The notes under the pieces: generated by a model | What the model saw: only the letters and a program-made list of their open reading frames with translations | Told to the model about the DNA's origin: nothing | Databases searched by the model: none | In this document: in pieces, positions 37,556 to 49,463 of the stretch | Layout: the number at the start of each line of letters is the position of its first letter | How positions within the stretch are numbered: position 1 is the stretch's first letter | Position numbers and translations under genes: made by a program | Assembly: GCA_014841835.1 (NCBI GenBank) | Contig: JACYUQ010000002.1 | Span: forward strand, 1,116,001 to 1,180,000 | DNA length: 64,000 nucleotides | Origin: Oxalobacteraceae sp. CFBP 13730 | GTDB lineage: Bacteria; Pseudomonadota; Gammaproteobacteria; Burkholderiales; Burkholderiaceae_D | Direction of reading: 5' to 3'

Positions 37556-37807
37556 GATAACTCCTAATACTAAGTTCTAAAATTTTAACACATTCGACGT
37601 GCAACGATTTGCGCATCGAGTATCCCAGCAGCAATCTTCAAGGATGTCCCCCGGGATTGCCGACACGTTTCCGTCTACTTCTACTACCAATGCCATACTC
37701 GAGCGCTGCACGCGTCTGACACATTCTTTTTGCAAATTTTGGGCGACATGCTTTCTACGCTGCCGCCACCGTACTGCGAAACCGATCCTGCTGTATTTGG
37801 TACTACA

Positions 37808-38305
37808 TCATTCTGTCTTGAGATTCTTGAGGCCGGCAAATGGCGACGGTTTCTCGTTCTTCAGGCTGTCCAGCAGCTTGTTTTCTGGGCAGACATCGTG
37901 CTTTGGCGACTGCGGCAACGCCAGCAGCGCTTCGTCTTCGAGCAACTGACGAATATCGCAGGTATGGCTGCCAACGATCACATCGATGCTGTCGTCGTCG
38001 AGAACGATCTCGATGGCATCGGCTTCTTCATCATCCTTGCCCAGCACCAGCATGGTCGACGAATCGATCTCGTAATCCATGGGCTGCAGGCAACGCTGGC
38101 ATTCCAGCTTCACGTGACCGGCGACCTCGAGGGTCAGCGACGGATAACCGTGACGGGTTTGACCACCTTGCATCGTCCAGCGGATGTCGCCGCCTTTTTC
38201 GGAACTCTCTTCGGCCAGCCGGGTCATCTCGACCAGGGGCGTGCTGCCTTCACGAAAACCATCGCTCTTGCAAAACTCGAAGGCATCAATAATGAAAGCG
38301 CTCAT
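37808..38305 (-). CDS. yceD: YceD/DUF177 family protein
   Basis: 165 aa. The Cys pair (LECQRCLQPM) and C-terminal CPENKLLDSL region match DUF177, which precedes rpmF in most proteobacteria. Linked to 23S rRNA accumulation in plants and bacteria, mechanism unknown. Divergent from maf, 96 bp apart. Confidence 0.9.
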   Translation of the reverse strand: MSAFIIDAFEFCKSDGFREGSTPLVEMTRLAEESSEKGGDIRWTMQGGQTRHGYPSLTLEVAGHVKLECQRCLQPMDYEIDSSTMLVLGKDDEEADAIEIVLDDDSIDVIVGSHTCDIRQLLEDEALLALPQSPKHDVCPENKLLDSLKNEKPSPFAGLKNLKTE

Positions 38306-38401
38306 TTAGAAAGTCGTCCCGGAAAACCTGCGATAATAGCAGGCTTTTCACCGCAGCGCCATGAAACTGTGGCTTCGCTGCCGATTTATCCCGAGGGCCG
38401 C

Positions 38402-39019
38402 ATGCTACCAAGTTCCACCCCGCCCCGTCTGATCCTCGCCTCAAGCTCGGCCTATCGGCGCGAATTGCTGGGCCGGCTCGGCCTGCCGTTCGAGACCATC
38501 GCGCCCGATCTCGATGAAACCCCGCTGCCAGGTGAAACGCCGCCGGCAACCGCACTGCGCCTGGCGCGCGCCAAGGCGGAGGCTGTGGCACGCCTGCACC
38601 CGGGCGCACTCGTAATCGGCTCCGACCAGGTTGCCACGCTCGACGATCTGCAGATCGGCAAGCCGGGCGACCATGCGCGCGCGCTGGCGCAATTGCAATT
38701 GATGCGTGGCCGTGAAGTCGTGTTCCATACGGCCTTGTGCCTGTGGGACGGGCGCGCTGCCGACCCCGCCGCCGCCGCCGCCCAGGTCGACAATGTGCAG
38801 GTCCGCGTGCGCTTTCGCGACCTGCCGGACGCTGAACTCGACGCCTATCTGCGCATCGAACAGCCGTACGACTGCGCCGGCAGCGCCAAGAACGAAGGCC
38901 TGGGCATTGCCCTGATCGACCACATCCACTCGCTTGATCCGACCGCCCTCACCGGCTTGCCGCTCATCGCCCTGACCGGCATGCTGCGGCGCGTCGGCGT
39001 GCGCTTCTTCGGCACCTGA
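38402..39019 (+). CDS. maf: Maf family nucleotide pyrophosphatase (YceF type)
   Basis: 205 aa from ATG 38402; a longer open frame upstream runs antisense through yceD and is discounted. N-terminal LILASSSAYRRELL with the Ser-Ser-x-x-Arg motif and GSDQVATLD with the catalytic Asp identify the family. The YceF subgroup hydrolyses m7GTP; the substrate here is inferred from the neighbouring yceD-rpmF context. Confidence 0.9.
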   Translation: MLPSSTPPRLILASSSAYRRELLGRLGLPFETIAPDLDETPLPGETPPATALRLARAKAEAVARLHPGALVIGSDQVATLDDLQIGKPGDHARALAQLQLMRGREVVFHTALCLWDGRAADPAAAAAQVDNVQVRVRFRDLPDAELDAYLRIEQPYDCAGSAKNEGLGIALIDHIHSLDPTALTGLPLIALTGMLRRVGVRFFGT

Positions 39020-39039
39020 CCACTTACCTGAAACGACCC

Positions 39040-39789
39040 ATGTCCGGCACCCTGTACCTGATTCCCAATACCCTCGGCCCACTCGACGCCGCGCCCGGCT
39101 GCCTGAACGGCCTGCTGCCGACGCAGGTGCAGGCATTGACCAGCACGCTCGATTATTTCGTAGCCGAAAACGCCAAGACGGCGCGCGCGTTCCTGAAACT
39201 GATCGCCATCGACCATCCGCTGGCCAAGCCGCTGCAGGAAATCGAGATCGCCGAACTGAACGTGAACACGCCAGCCGCCGCGCTGACGCAATTGCTGGCG
39301 CCGCTGCTGGCGGGCCGCGATGCGGGCCTGGTGTCAGAGGCCGGCGTGCCAGCCGTGGCCGACCCGGGCGCCGACCTCGTGCGCCTGGCGCATCAGCACG
39401 GGATTGCCGTGCGGCCGCTGGTCGGCCCGTCGTCGCTGCTGCTCGCCGTCATGGCCAGCGGTTTGAACGGCCAGAGTTTTGCGTTCAACGGCTATCTGCC
39501 CACCGATGCGGCGCTGCGCACGAAGCGCATCCGCGAGCTGGAAACCCGCTCACGCGGCGAGCGCCAGACGCAGCTGTTCATCGAAACGCCGTATCGCAAT
39601 GGCGCGATGCTCGAGGCGCTGGTGGCGGGCTGCCAGCCGGGCACGCTGGTGTGCGTGGCCACCGACCTGTCGCTGCCGAGCGAGTCGGTGCGCACCATGA
39701 CGGCGGCGAAATGGAAGGCGGCGTTGGGGGCGAACAAGGGGCCGGACTTCCACAAGAAGCCGACCGTGTTCCTGCTGCTGGGGCAATAA
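39040..39789 (+). CDS. RsmI-like SAM-dependent methyltransferase
   Basis: 249 aa of the tetrapyrrole methylase superfamily, with the RsmI hallmarks VSEAGVPAVADPG and GPSSLLLAVMASGL. It is shorter than true RsmI (about 290 aa) and lacks its C-terminal domain, so it is the paralogue often found next to maf rather than the 16S rRNA C1402 2'-O-methyltransferase. Substrate unknown. Twenty bp after maf. Confidence 0.85.
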   Translation: MSGTLYLIPNTLGPLDAAPGCLNGLLPTQVQALTSTLDYFVAENAKTARAFLKLIAIDHPLAKPLQEIEIAELNVNTPAAALTQLLAPLLAGRDAGLVSEAGVPAVADPGADLVRLAHQHGIAVRPLVGPSSLLLAVMASGLNGQSFAFNGYLPTDAALRTKRIRELETRSRGERQTQLFIETPYRNGAMLEALVAGCQPGTLVCVATDLSLPSESVRTMTAAKWKAALGANKGPDFHKKPTVFLLLGQ

Positions 39790-39804
39790 AGGATCGGTCG
39801 GACT

Positions 39805-41073
39805 TTAGCGCACGTCGTGGGTCAGCTCGCGGACCCAGTCGAACGCGGCCAGTTCGATCTCGCGTACCTCGGGCACCGTCAACCCGATCTTCTTGAGTTC
39901 GGCATTGAGCTTGCGGCCGCCGACGGCCGTTTCGAGCAGCTCGGCGATGCGCAGCATCGTGCCGAAGTCGCCATCGCGGTCGATCAGCGCGTCGCGTACG
40001 TCATGCGCTACCTCGACGTGCACGAGTATCTCGGCCATCCGCACCGAGAACAGCGCTTCGGCCAGCGACATGATGCCAACAGTAAAGGCGCGGTCGGCGC
40101 TGGCCGTGTCGCCAGGGCGCACGCGCAGCGTCATCAGTTCGAGCAATTTGCCGCGCGTGGTGGCCAGTTGCAGCAACGGCGAGTGCAGCGAGACTTGCGC
40201 GCCCGCGGCAGTATAGAGCAGAATCTGCAGCCAGCGACCCAGCTGGCGACGGCCCAGCACCGCCAAAGCCTGCGACAGCGATTCGATACGCGGACCCGGC
40301 ACAGCGCGGCTGTTGACCAGGCGCAGCAGGTTCAGGCTGACCAGCGCGTCGCGCTTGACGGCCGTCTCGATAGTCTGGTTGTCGGCGTTGGAATTGACCA
40401 GCTCCAGCAAGCGCAGCAGCACCACTTCGGTTGGGGCGATCTTGCGGCCACTAAGGATCACGGGCCGCGCAAAGTAATAGCCCTGGAAGTATTCGAAACC
40501 GAGTTCCATGCACAGCTTGAACTCTTCGATCGTCTCGACTTTTTCAGCCAGCAGGCGTTTACCGGTCTTTTTCAGCGACGCGACCAGACCGCCCAGGGCG
40601 TCCGGCGCCACGCCCTTGATATCGACCTTGATGATGTCGATCAGCGAGATCAGCTGATCGAGTTCGGGCGAATGTTCGATGACGTCGTCGACGGCGAACT
40701 TGAAGCCGAGGTTTTTGAGTTCGTCCACCCGCGCCAGCAACTCCGGCGTCGGCTTGACGGTTTCCAGGATTTCGAGAATGACTTTATGCGGCTGCAGGAA
40801 GCGCACGAAGTCGCTCATCAGGACGACGGCGTCGACATTCACAAAAGCCAGCTGATCGCCCACCACCTGCTCCATGCCAAGCTGGGACGCATGCGAAATG
40901 ACGGCCGCCGTCGCGGCGGCGCCGTCAGTCAGCTTGGCGTCTTCGTCCTCGCCGGCAGCACGAAACAGCAGCTCGAACGCCAGCAATTGCTGGTCGCGCC
41001 CGAGAATGGGTTGCCGTGCGAGGAAAAAATCGTCAGACGGCACCAAGACCGCTGCCGTTGCATCAGCATGCAT
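39805..41073 (-). CDS. EAL-like/HDOD signalling protein, EAL degenerate
   Basis: 422 aa from ATG 41073 with AGGAG upstream; the open frame extends to 41130 without support. An N-terminal EAL-type domain (FFLARQPILGRDQQLLAFELLFRA) carries ELL where EAL is required and DDVI where DDFG is required, so c-di-GMP hydrolysis should be lost. A HDOD domain (about 205-400) follows. This is the YuxH-type architecture. It may bind partners or c-di-GMP without cleavage; role unknown. Confidence 0.85.
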   Translation of the reverse strand: MHADATAAVLVPSDDFFLARQPILGRDQQLLAFELLFRAAGEDEDAKLTDGAAATAAVISHASQLGMEQVVGDQLAFVNVDAVVLMSDFVRFLQPHKVILEILETVKPTPELLARVDELKNLGFKFAVDDVIEHSPELDQLISLIDIIKVDIKGVAPDALGGLVASLKKTGKRLLAEKVETIEEFKLCMELGFEYFQGYYFARPVILSGRKIAPTEVVLLRLLELVNSNADNQTIETAVKRDALVSLNLLRLVNSRAVPGPRIESLSQALAVLGRRQLGRWLQILLYTAAGAQVSLHSPLLQLATTRGKLLELMTLRVRPGDTASADRAFTVGIMSLAEALFSVRMAEILVHVEVAHDVRDALIDRDGDFGTMLRIAELLETAVGGRKLNAELKKIGLTVPEVREIELAAFDWVRELTHDVR

Positions 41074-41198
41074 TGAAATATTACTCCTGGAAACTGTCGC
41101 GGCGGATCGCGGCGCGCTGGCGGCACGCACCCGCGCGCCACCTGCACCGACTATACTACAAAAACATCAATCTTAGCATTTCGACATCAAATCGAACG

Positions 41199-42518
41199 CT
41201 AGCTGCGACCGCCACCCTGGCGGGTGCGGCCCGTGCGTGGTGCACCCGGCGTCGCCGGGCGATCGCCACCGGTGCGGGGTGCACGCGGCGCGGCAGCATC
41301 CGACGCCGCGCGCGATGGGGCGCCGGGAGCACGGGGCGCGCGAGGTGCAGCAGTCTTTGGCGCACTCGAGCGCGGCGGCGCACCCGGCCGGCCAGCATCC
41401 TGCGTCGGACGGCCCGTGCCCTGCGTCGGACGGCCCGCGCCGGTGCCGGTACCTGTGCGCGATGGCTTGACCGGTGCTGCCGGCTCGTCGCCTTCGCGCG
41501 GCATCACCTGGCCCGGCAGGCGCAGACTGCCCTTGCCCGACAACGGGCTGGCGCGGCGCGCATTGCCGATCGGCTGGCGCGGCAGGCCGGCGGCGCCATC
41601 GGTGCGGCTGGCGCTGCGACCGAGAGCCGTGCCCGTGACCTGGGTGCCTTTTTCGATCGTGAAGCGTGCGCCGGCGTCCTTGCCCAGCACGCGCACCAGA
41701 TACGGCAACACTTCGCCCAGGATTGGCTCCAGCGTGTACGGCGGGTTCAGGATGAACATGCCGGAGCTGTGCAGGCCGGTACCGTCGGGGGTCGGGGTCT
41801 GGATCGTGAGCGTAACGTTCAGCCATTCCTTGGCCGGCACGCGCTTCAGGCGATCGGCGAACTGGCGCGATTCCATGCGCTGGAGTACCGGATACCAGAC
41901 AGCGTAGATGCCGCTCGGGAAGCGCAGCAGCGCGTCGTCGAGTGCTTCTTTCACACGCTTGTAGTCATCCTTGACTTCGTATGGCGGGTCGATCAGCACC
42001 AGCGCGCGGCGCGACGGTGGCGGCAGCAAGGCCTTCATGCTGTCGAAGCCGTCGCCCCGGTCGATCATCACGCGGCGGCCGCGCGAGCGCTCGCCCTGCT
42101 CCGCCTTGTGCGCGTCGAGCTTGCGGAAGTTATCGGCCAGGATCTTGCAATCGGCCGGGTGCAGCTCGAACAGGCGCAGGCGGTCCTGCTCGCGCGCCAT
42201 TTGCTCGGCGACATACGGCGAACCCGGGTAATAGCGCATCTTGCCGCTCGGGTTCATGCTCTTGATCAGATCGAGGTATTCCTTGAGGGGTGCCGGAACG
42301 TCAGTGAGCGCCCACAGCGGGCCGATGCCGGTATCGAATTCGGCGGTCTTGGTCGACTGGAAACTGTCGAGTGCGTACACGCCGGCGCCCGAGTGGGTAT
42401 CGATATAGGTATAAGCGGCATCCTTCTGGTTCATGTACTGGTGCAGTTGCACCTGGATGAAGTGCTTGAGGACATCGGCGTGGTTACCCGCGTGGAAGGC
42501 GTGGCGGTAGCTCAACAT
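41199..42518 (-). CDS. rlmJ: 23S rRNA (adenine-2030-N6)-methyltransferase with long tail
   Basis: 439 aa. Residues 1-296 match RlmJ: LSYRHAFHAGNHADVLKH at the start and the catalytic IDPPYE motif (D177-P-P-Y). E. coli RlmJ has 280 aa and ends there. Residues 297-439 form a Pro/Arg/Gly/Ala-rich, positively charged, low-complexity tail with the repeats GRPTQG, GRPTQD and GRPGAP. The tail has no stop or frame change and ends at a normal TAG/TGA-type stop. It may bind RNA or be dispensable. Confidence 0.9.
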   Translation of the reverse strand: MLSYRHAFHAGNHADVLKHFIQVQLHQYMNQKDAAYTYIDTHSGAGVYALDSFQSTKTAEFDTGIGPLWALTDVPAPLKEYLDLIKSMNPSGKMRYYPGSPYVAEQMAREQDRLRLFELHPADCKILADNFRKLDAHKAEQGERSRGRRVMIDRGDGFDSMKALLPPPSRRALVLIDPPYEVKDDYKRVKEALDDALLRFPSGIYAVWYPVLQRMESRQFADRLKRVPAKEWLNVTLTIQTPTPDGTGLHSSGMFILNPPYTLEPILGEVLPYLVRVLGKDAGARFTIEKGTQVTGTALGRSASRTDGAAGLPRQPIGNARRASPLSGKGSLRLPGQVMPREGDEPAAPVKPSRTGTGTGAGRPTQGTGRPTQDAGRPGAPPRSSAPKTAAPRAPRAPGAPSRAASDAAAPRAPRTGGDRPATPGAPRTGRTRQGGGRS

Positions 42519-42626
42519 AAGCTGGAATTCCTAAAAGTGACGTTGCCGCGCGAAACTGGCGGCGATATTAGGCGCCATTATCCACTACAACCGGGCCCGG
42601 CTGGGAATCGGTGCGATCTGCGATCG

Positions 42627-42634
42627 ACATAAAA
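42627..42634. repeat. IS target site duplication, left copy
   Basis: ACATAAAA directly abuts the left inverted repeat. The same octamer abuts the right end at 43704-43711. Confidence 0.92.
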
Positions 42635-43703
42635 GGCGCAGTCAGCGTTATCTGTTGATGACTGCGATAGCGACACTAAGCAATTGTTCTGGCGAAGTAA
42701 CCCGCTCACCATCCAGCGCCCAGCGCCAGCCCAGGTAGTTAAGCAGGTAGCGCGACGCCACGCCATGAAAGCCCTGCAGCCAAGCCTTGAAGCGCTGATG
42801 GTAAGCGTTGACGTTCTGCACATGGATGGCAAGGTTGCCCAGCCGTCTCGCACGCACCCCAGCGTGCAGGTTGACCGCCTCGTGCGCGATCCTGTGCTTG
42901 CGTGCAAAGGCGCGGTAAGCGGGATGGCCGTCACTGACCAGCAACGCCTGCCGGTTGAGCCTGGGCAGCAAATCACGGTCGAGTTGCGCAGCCGTGAGCG
43001 CTCCGCGGCCGGTCACGGCATCAATGGTGCGCCCCTCGCGGTCGCGCGCAACCAGGATGCAGTCCAATTCATTGGAAATGCCCCGCTTGGCAGCGCGGCC
43101 GCCCCGGCAGCGCGGTGGCCGATCGATCGTGCGCGAACCTTTTTGAGACTCGAGCATAAATGTTTCGTCAGCTTCGACGATGCCGTTGAGCGCTGCGGGT
43201 CGATCGAGTTTGACCCAGTGCAGAAAGCGGTGGCGCCATCGAAAGGCCGTGTTGCGGTGTACCTCGATGCGGTCTGCCGCCTTGCGCACGGGCAGTGAAT
43301 CGAGCAGTGCCTTCGAATACGCGAGCCATTTGGACTTGAGCCTGAGCCGCGCCAGTGGCGTGCCGGTGAGGTCGTTAAAGGTGCGCCCACAAGCGCAGCA
43401 TCGGTAGCGCTGCAAGTCGTTGGCGAACCCGTGCCGATAGCAGCGCTCGTTACCGCATCTGGGGCAGCAGCGGCCTGGCGCTCTAGCCTCGGTAATTAGC
43501 GTTACCACCTGATCGAGCCCGGCGGCAGGATGCAGGGCATCGAGCACTTGCCGCCGCTGCGGTTGGTTCAGCGAAGGCAGTTTTGCGAACCAACCTTTGA
43601 AACGTGGCGCTTTCATAATCGACTCCTGTCGCTGGCGACAGGGGTTGGACCACTGGACTGCTCGTCAGTTCAAAGCTAGTCTCTATTTAACGCTGACTGC
43701 GCC
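42635..43703. mobile_element. complete IS1595-family insertion sequence, 1069 bp
   Basis: The terminal inverted repeats GGCGCAGTCAGCGTTA (42635-42650 and, reversed, 43688-43703) are identical over 16 bp. Direct repeats of 8 bp, ACATAAAA, flank the element; 8 bp is typical of IS1595. One intact transposase gene fills it, its TAA lying inside the left repeat. Intact ends, identical repeats and identical target copies point to a recent insertion. Confidence 0.93.
42648..43616 (-). CDS. IS1595-family transposase
   Basis: 322 aa. An N-terminal zinc-ribbon (CPRCG-x4-CYRHG, then YRCCACGRTFND) is followed by a DDE/N catalytic domain: D in VEADETFM, D in LVSDGHPAY and N or E near NAYHQRFKAW, then FHGVASRYLLNYLGW, a conserved family motif. 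AGGAG precedes ATG 43616. No frameshift or stop is seen, so it should be active. Confidence 0.92.
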   Translation of the reverse strand: MKAPRFKGWFAKLPSLNQPQRRQVLDALHPAAGLDQVVTLITEARAPGRCCPRCGNERCYRHGFANDLQRYRCCACGRTFNDLTGTPLARLRLKSKWLAYSKALLDSLPVRKAADRIEVHRNTAFRWRHRFLHWVKLDRPAALNGIVEADETFMLESQKGSRTIDRPPRCRGGRAAKRGISNELDCILVARDREGRTIDAVTGRGALTAAQLDRDLLPRLNRQALLVSDGHPAYRAFARKHRIAHEAVNLHAGVRARRLGNLAIHVQNVNAYHQRFKAWLQGFHGVASRYLLNYLGWRWALDGERVTSPEQLLSVAIAVINR

Positions 43704-43711
43704 ACATAAAA
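43704..43711. repeat. IS target site duplication, right copy
   Basis: ACATAAAA, matching 42627-42634. It also forms part of the U-tract of the aceA terminator read on the minus strand. Confidence 0.92.
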
Positions 43712-43740
43712 AAGGCCGCAACCCTCGTGAGGTTGCGGCC
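43704..43740 (-). terminator. intrinsic terminator of aceA
   Basis: GGCCGCAACC/GGTTGCGGCC, a perfect 10-bp stem with a 7-nt loop (43714-43740), followed on the minus strand by TTTTTTATGT. It lies 21 bp past the aceA stop. Confidence 0.85.
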
Positions 43741-43761
43741 AGCGCGCCATCAATGTGCTTG

Positions 43762-45060
<1,299 letters not shown>

Positions 45061-45150
45061 GGTGTGTTCTCCTGAAGGGTGGTAAGACGTTTGATCAACT
45101 TTGCGAATCCGTTGAGACAATCATAAAGCCGTTTGTGCGTGGCACCATCA

Positions 45151-45164
45151 GTCTTCTATAAGAC
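45151..45164. repeat. short inverted repeat in the aceA leader region
   Basis: GTCTT-CTAT-AAGAC, 5-bp arms, centred about 97 bp before aceA. It resembles a small GntR-type palindrome, but the arms are short. Confidence 0.3.
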
Positions 45165-45202
45165 ATACGACCAAAATAATTTCTATCAATATCAATGGCT
45201 TG

Positions 45203-45303
45203 CATTTCGCATATCATGATGCGGAATGAAATTTCTCACGATGGTAAGGAATCGCATCGCCAACATGCTGCGCATTCCGCATTGCACGACGATCATTTCG
45301 CAT
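45203..45303. promoter_or_regulatory. four-copy CATTYCGCAT operator-like array upstream of aceA
   Basis: CATTTCGCAT at 45203-45212, inverted ATGCGGAATG at 45219-45228, CATTCCGCAT at 45273-45282 and CATTTCGCAT at 45294-45303. The first two form a palindrome with 6-bp spacer; the last two are direct copies 21 bp apart, two helical turns. The array fills the only non-coding stretch (45061-45388, 328 bp) between aceA and clpB. It is probably the binding site of an unidentified aceA regulator. Confidence 0.6.
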
Positions 45304-45388
45304 CCTGAAATATGGCGTCTTATTTCCCGTCAAGAAACGACAAAGGGCGCGGCAATTGCCGCGCCCTTTTCATTTCGACCGAACCGGC

Positions 45389-47998
<2,610 letters not shown>

Positions 47999-48034
47999 GG
48001 TCTGACTCCTGAGTTTGTTCTTGGTTGCGATACA

Positions 48035-48062
48035 AGATTGGGATGACGGGATGCATTTCAAG
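48035..48062 (-). promoter_or_regulatory. sigma-32 heat-shock promoter of clpB
   Basis: On the minus strand CTTGAAA (48062-48056), a 13-bp spacer and CCCAATCT (48042-48035), close to CTTGAAA-N13-15-CCCCATNT. It places heat-shock control directly on clpB. Confidence 0.8.
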
Positions 48063-48111
48063 CACCCCGTCGGGTCTGACGTAAGAAAAACACCTACAAA
48101 TAGAATGGGGC

Positions 48112-48537
48112 TTAACTGTCGGACAACCTCGACTCGGGTGCTGGCCCGGCCGCCTGCAGATCGCGCACGTTCTTTTGAACGGCAACCACAGCAAACAGCG
48201 ACAGTGCAAACGACATCGCATAGAAGCCCTTTTCGCTCAGCGCCAGCGTGGCGTTGACAAGACCAATGCCCAGCAGCCCGATGGATGCTGCCAGCGAGAA
48301 CCAGCACAACGACGAATACAGCCCCGTGACCGGCAAGCCTTCCGCACGGTCGCGCACCGTTTTTTGCAGGGAAATGGCAGCGAACAGGCCGTACAGCAGC
48401 AGCACGAGGTAATAGCCTTTTTCATTCAGCTGCATCTGGGCGTTCCAGAGGCCGATCAGATAAGCGGCCATGCCGATGATGAGCGCGCCCCAGGAGGCGC
48501 CGACGAAGGCCGCGGTCGGCCGGTAATTGGTATTCAT
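48112..48537 (-). CDS. YiaA/YiaB-type four-helix membrane protein
   Basis: 141 aa from ATG 48537 with GGAG upstream. Two repeats of a two-helix unit are visible (helices near 13-33, 43-60, 81-101 and 108-125), both with the [14 protein letters not shown] motif between helices. This is the YiaAB domain, a membrane module of unknown function. Divergence from other genes in the region suggests a separate unit. Confidence 0.85.
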   Translation of the reverse strand: MNTNYRPTAAFVGASWGALIIGMAAYLIGLWNAQMQLNEKGYYLVLLLYGLFAAISLQKTVRDRAEGLPVTGLYSSLCWFSLAASIGLLGIGLVNATLALSEKGFYAMSFALSLFAVVAVQKNVRDLQAAGPAPESRLSDS

Positions 48538-48633
48538 GATCGAGCTCCTGTGCATTTACTGGACGGAAACTTTAGCATGCTTCAATCGGGCCATTTGTGC
48601 GTTGTCAGGCAAACCCGCCCCGCCCCGCCGACT

Positions 48634-49020
48634 TTACCCGCGCAGGGTACGCAGCAGTGCGAAACCGGCCATGCAGCACAGCAGCGAGCCGATCAGGTGC
48701 AACGCCGTGTGGGCGAGCGCCCAGCCGATGTCGCCGCGCTGCAGCAGCGTCATCGATTCGCCACTAAAACTGGAGAAGGTCGTCAGGCCACCGAGGAAAC
48801 CGGTAATGATGAACAGGCGCCAGTGCGGCGCCAGCCCGGGCTGGTCGGCAAAGAACGCGAGCGCGCACCCGATCAGGAAGCCACCGAGCAGGTTGGCCGC
48901 CAGGGTGCCGATCTGGACAAAGCCGTGCAGGCTGCCGAGCCACAGGCCCAGGCCCCAGCGCAGCCAGGCGCCAATGGCGGCGCCGAGCCCGACCGCGAGA
49001 AAACTCAGCGGGCTTGCCAT
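48634..49020 (-). CDS. crcB: fluoride ion channel CrcB
   Basis: 128 aa with four membrane helices. The Fluc motifs NLLGGFLIG and GGLTTFSSFSGE, with the Phe and Ser/Thr of the fluoride pathway, are present. Exports fluoride as a dimer. The start overlaps the moaE stop by 16 bp. No fluoride riboswitch is visible. Confidence 0.93.
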   Translation of the reverse strand: MASPLSFLAVGLGAAIGAWLRWGLGLWLGSLHGFVQIGTLAANLLGGFLIGCALAFFADQPGLAPHWRLFIITGFLGGLTTFSSFSGESMTLLQRGDIGWALAHTALHLIGSLLCCMAGFALLRTLRG

Positions 49021-49463
49021 CGCGCCCGCGCAGTATCGTCCGTCACGCGCGCGTCGACCCAGCGCGCGCCGTCCGGCGTGTCTTCCTTCTTCCAGAATGG
49101 CGCTTCCGTCTTCAGGTAATCCATGATGAATTCGCAGGCCGCGAATGCATCGCCCCGGTGCGCGGCGGTGACGGCCACCAGCACGATCTGATCGAGCGGC
49201 AGCAGCGGCCCCACGCGGTGGATCACCAAGGTAGCGAACAGCGGCCAGCGCGCGGCAGCCTGGGCGGCAATGTCGTCGAGCGCTTTCTCGGTCATGCCGG
49301 GATAGTGCTCGAGTTCCATCGCGGCGACCTGCGCGCCATCGTTCAGGTCGCGCACGGTACCGACGAACGTCACGACGGCGCCGACCCGGGCATCGTTTTC
49401 GCGCAGGCGCGCGACCTCGAGGCCGAGGTCGAAGTCGCCGGTTTGCACACGCACGTGGTTCAT
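49005..49463 (-). CDS. moaE: molybdopterin synthase catalytic subunit
   Basis: 152 aa from ATG 49463, which overlaps the DUF349 stop (ATGA). MoaE converts precursor Z to molybdopterin with sulfur from MoaD. VTAAHRGDAFAACEFIMDYLK and APFWKKE (catalytic Lys) are typical. moaD and other moa genes are not in the window, so this copy is separated from the main cofactor cluster. Confidence 0.94.
   Translation of the reverse strand: MNHVRVQTGDFDLGLEVARLRENDARVGAVVTFVGTVRDLNDGAQVAAMELEHYPGMTEKALDDIAAQAAARWPLFATLVIHRVGPLLPLDQIVLVAVTAAHRGDAFAACEFIMDYLKTEAPFWKKEDTPDGARWVDARVTDDTARARWQAR

Noticed and set aside
48634-49020. A fluoride riboswitch for crcB
   Set aside because: crcB starts inside moaE, with no leader to hold one.
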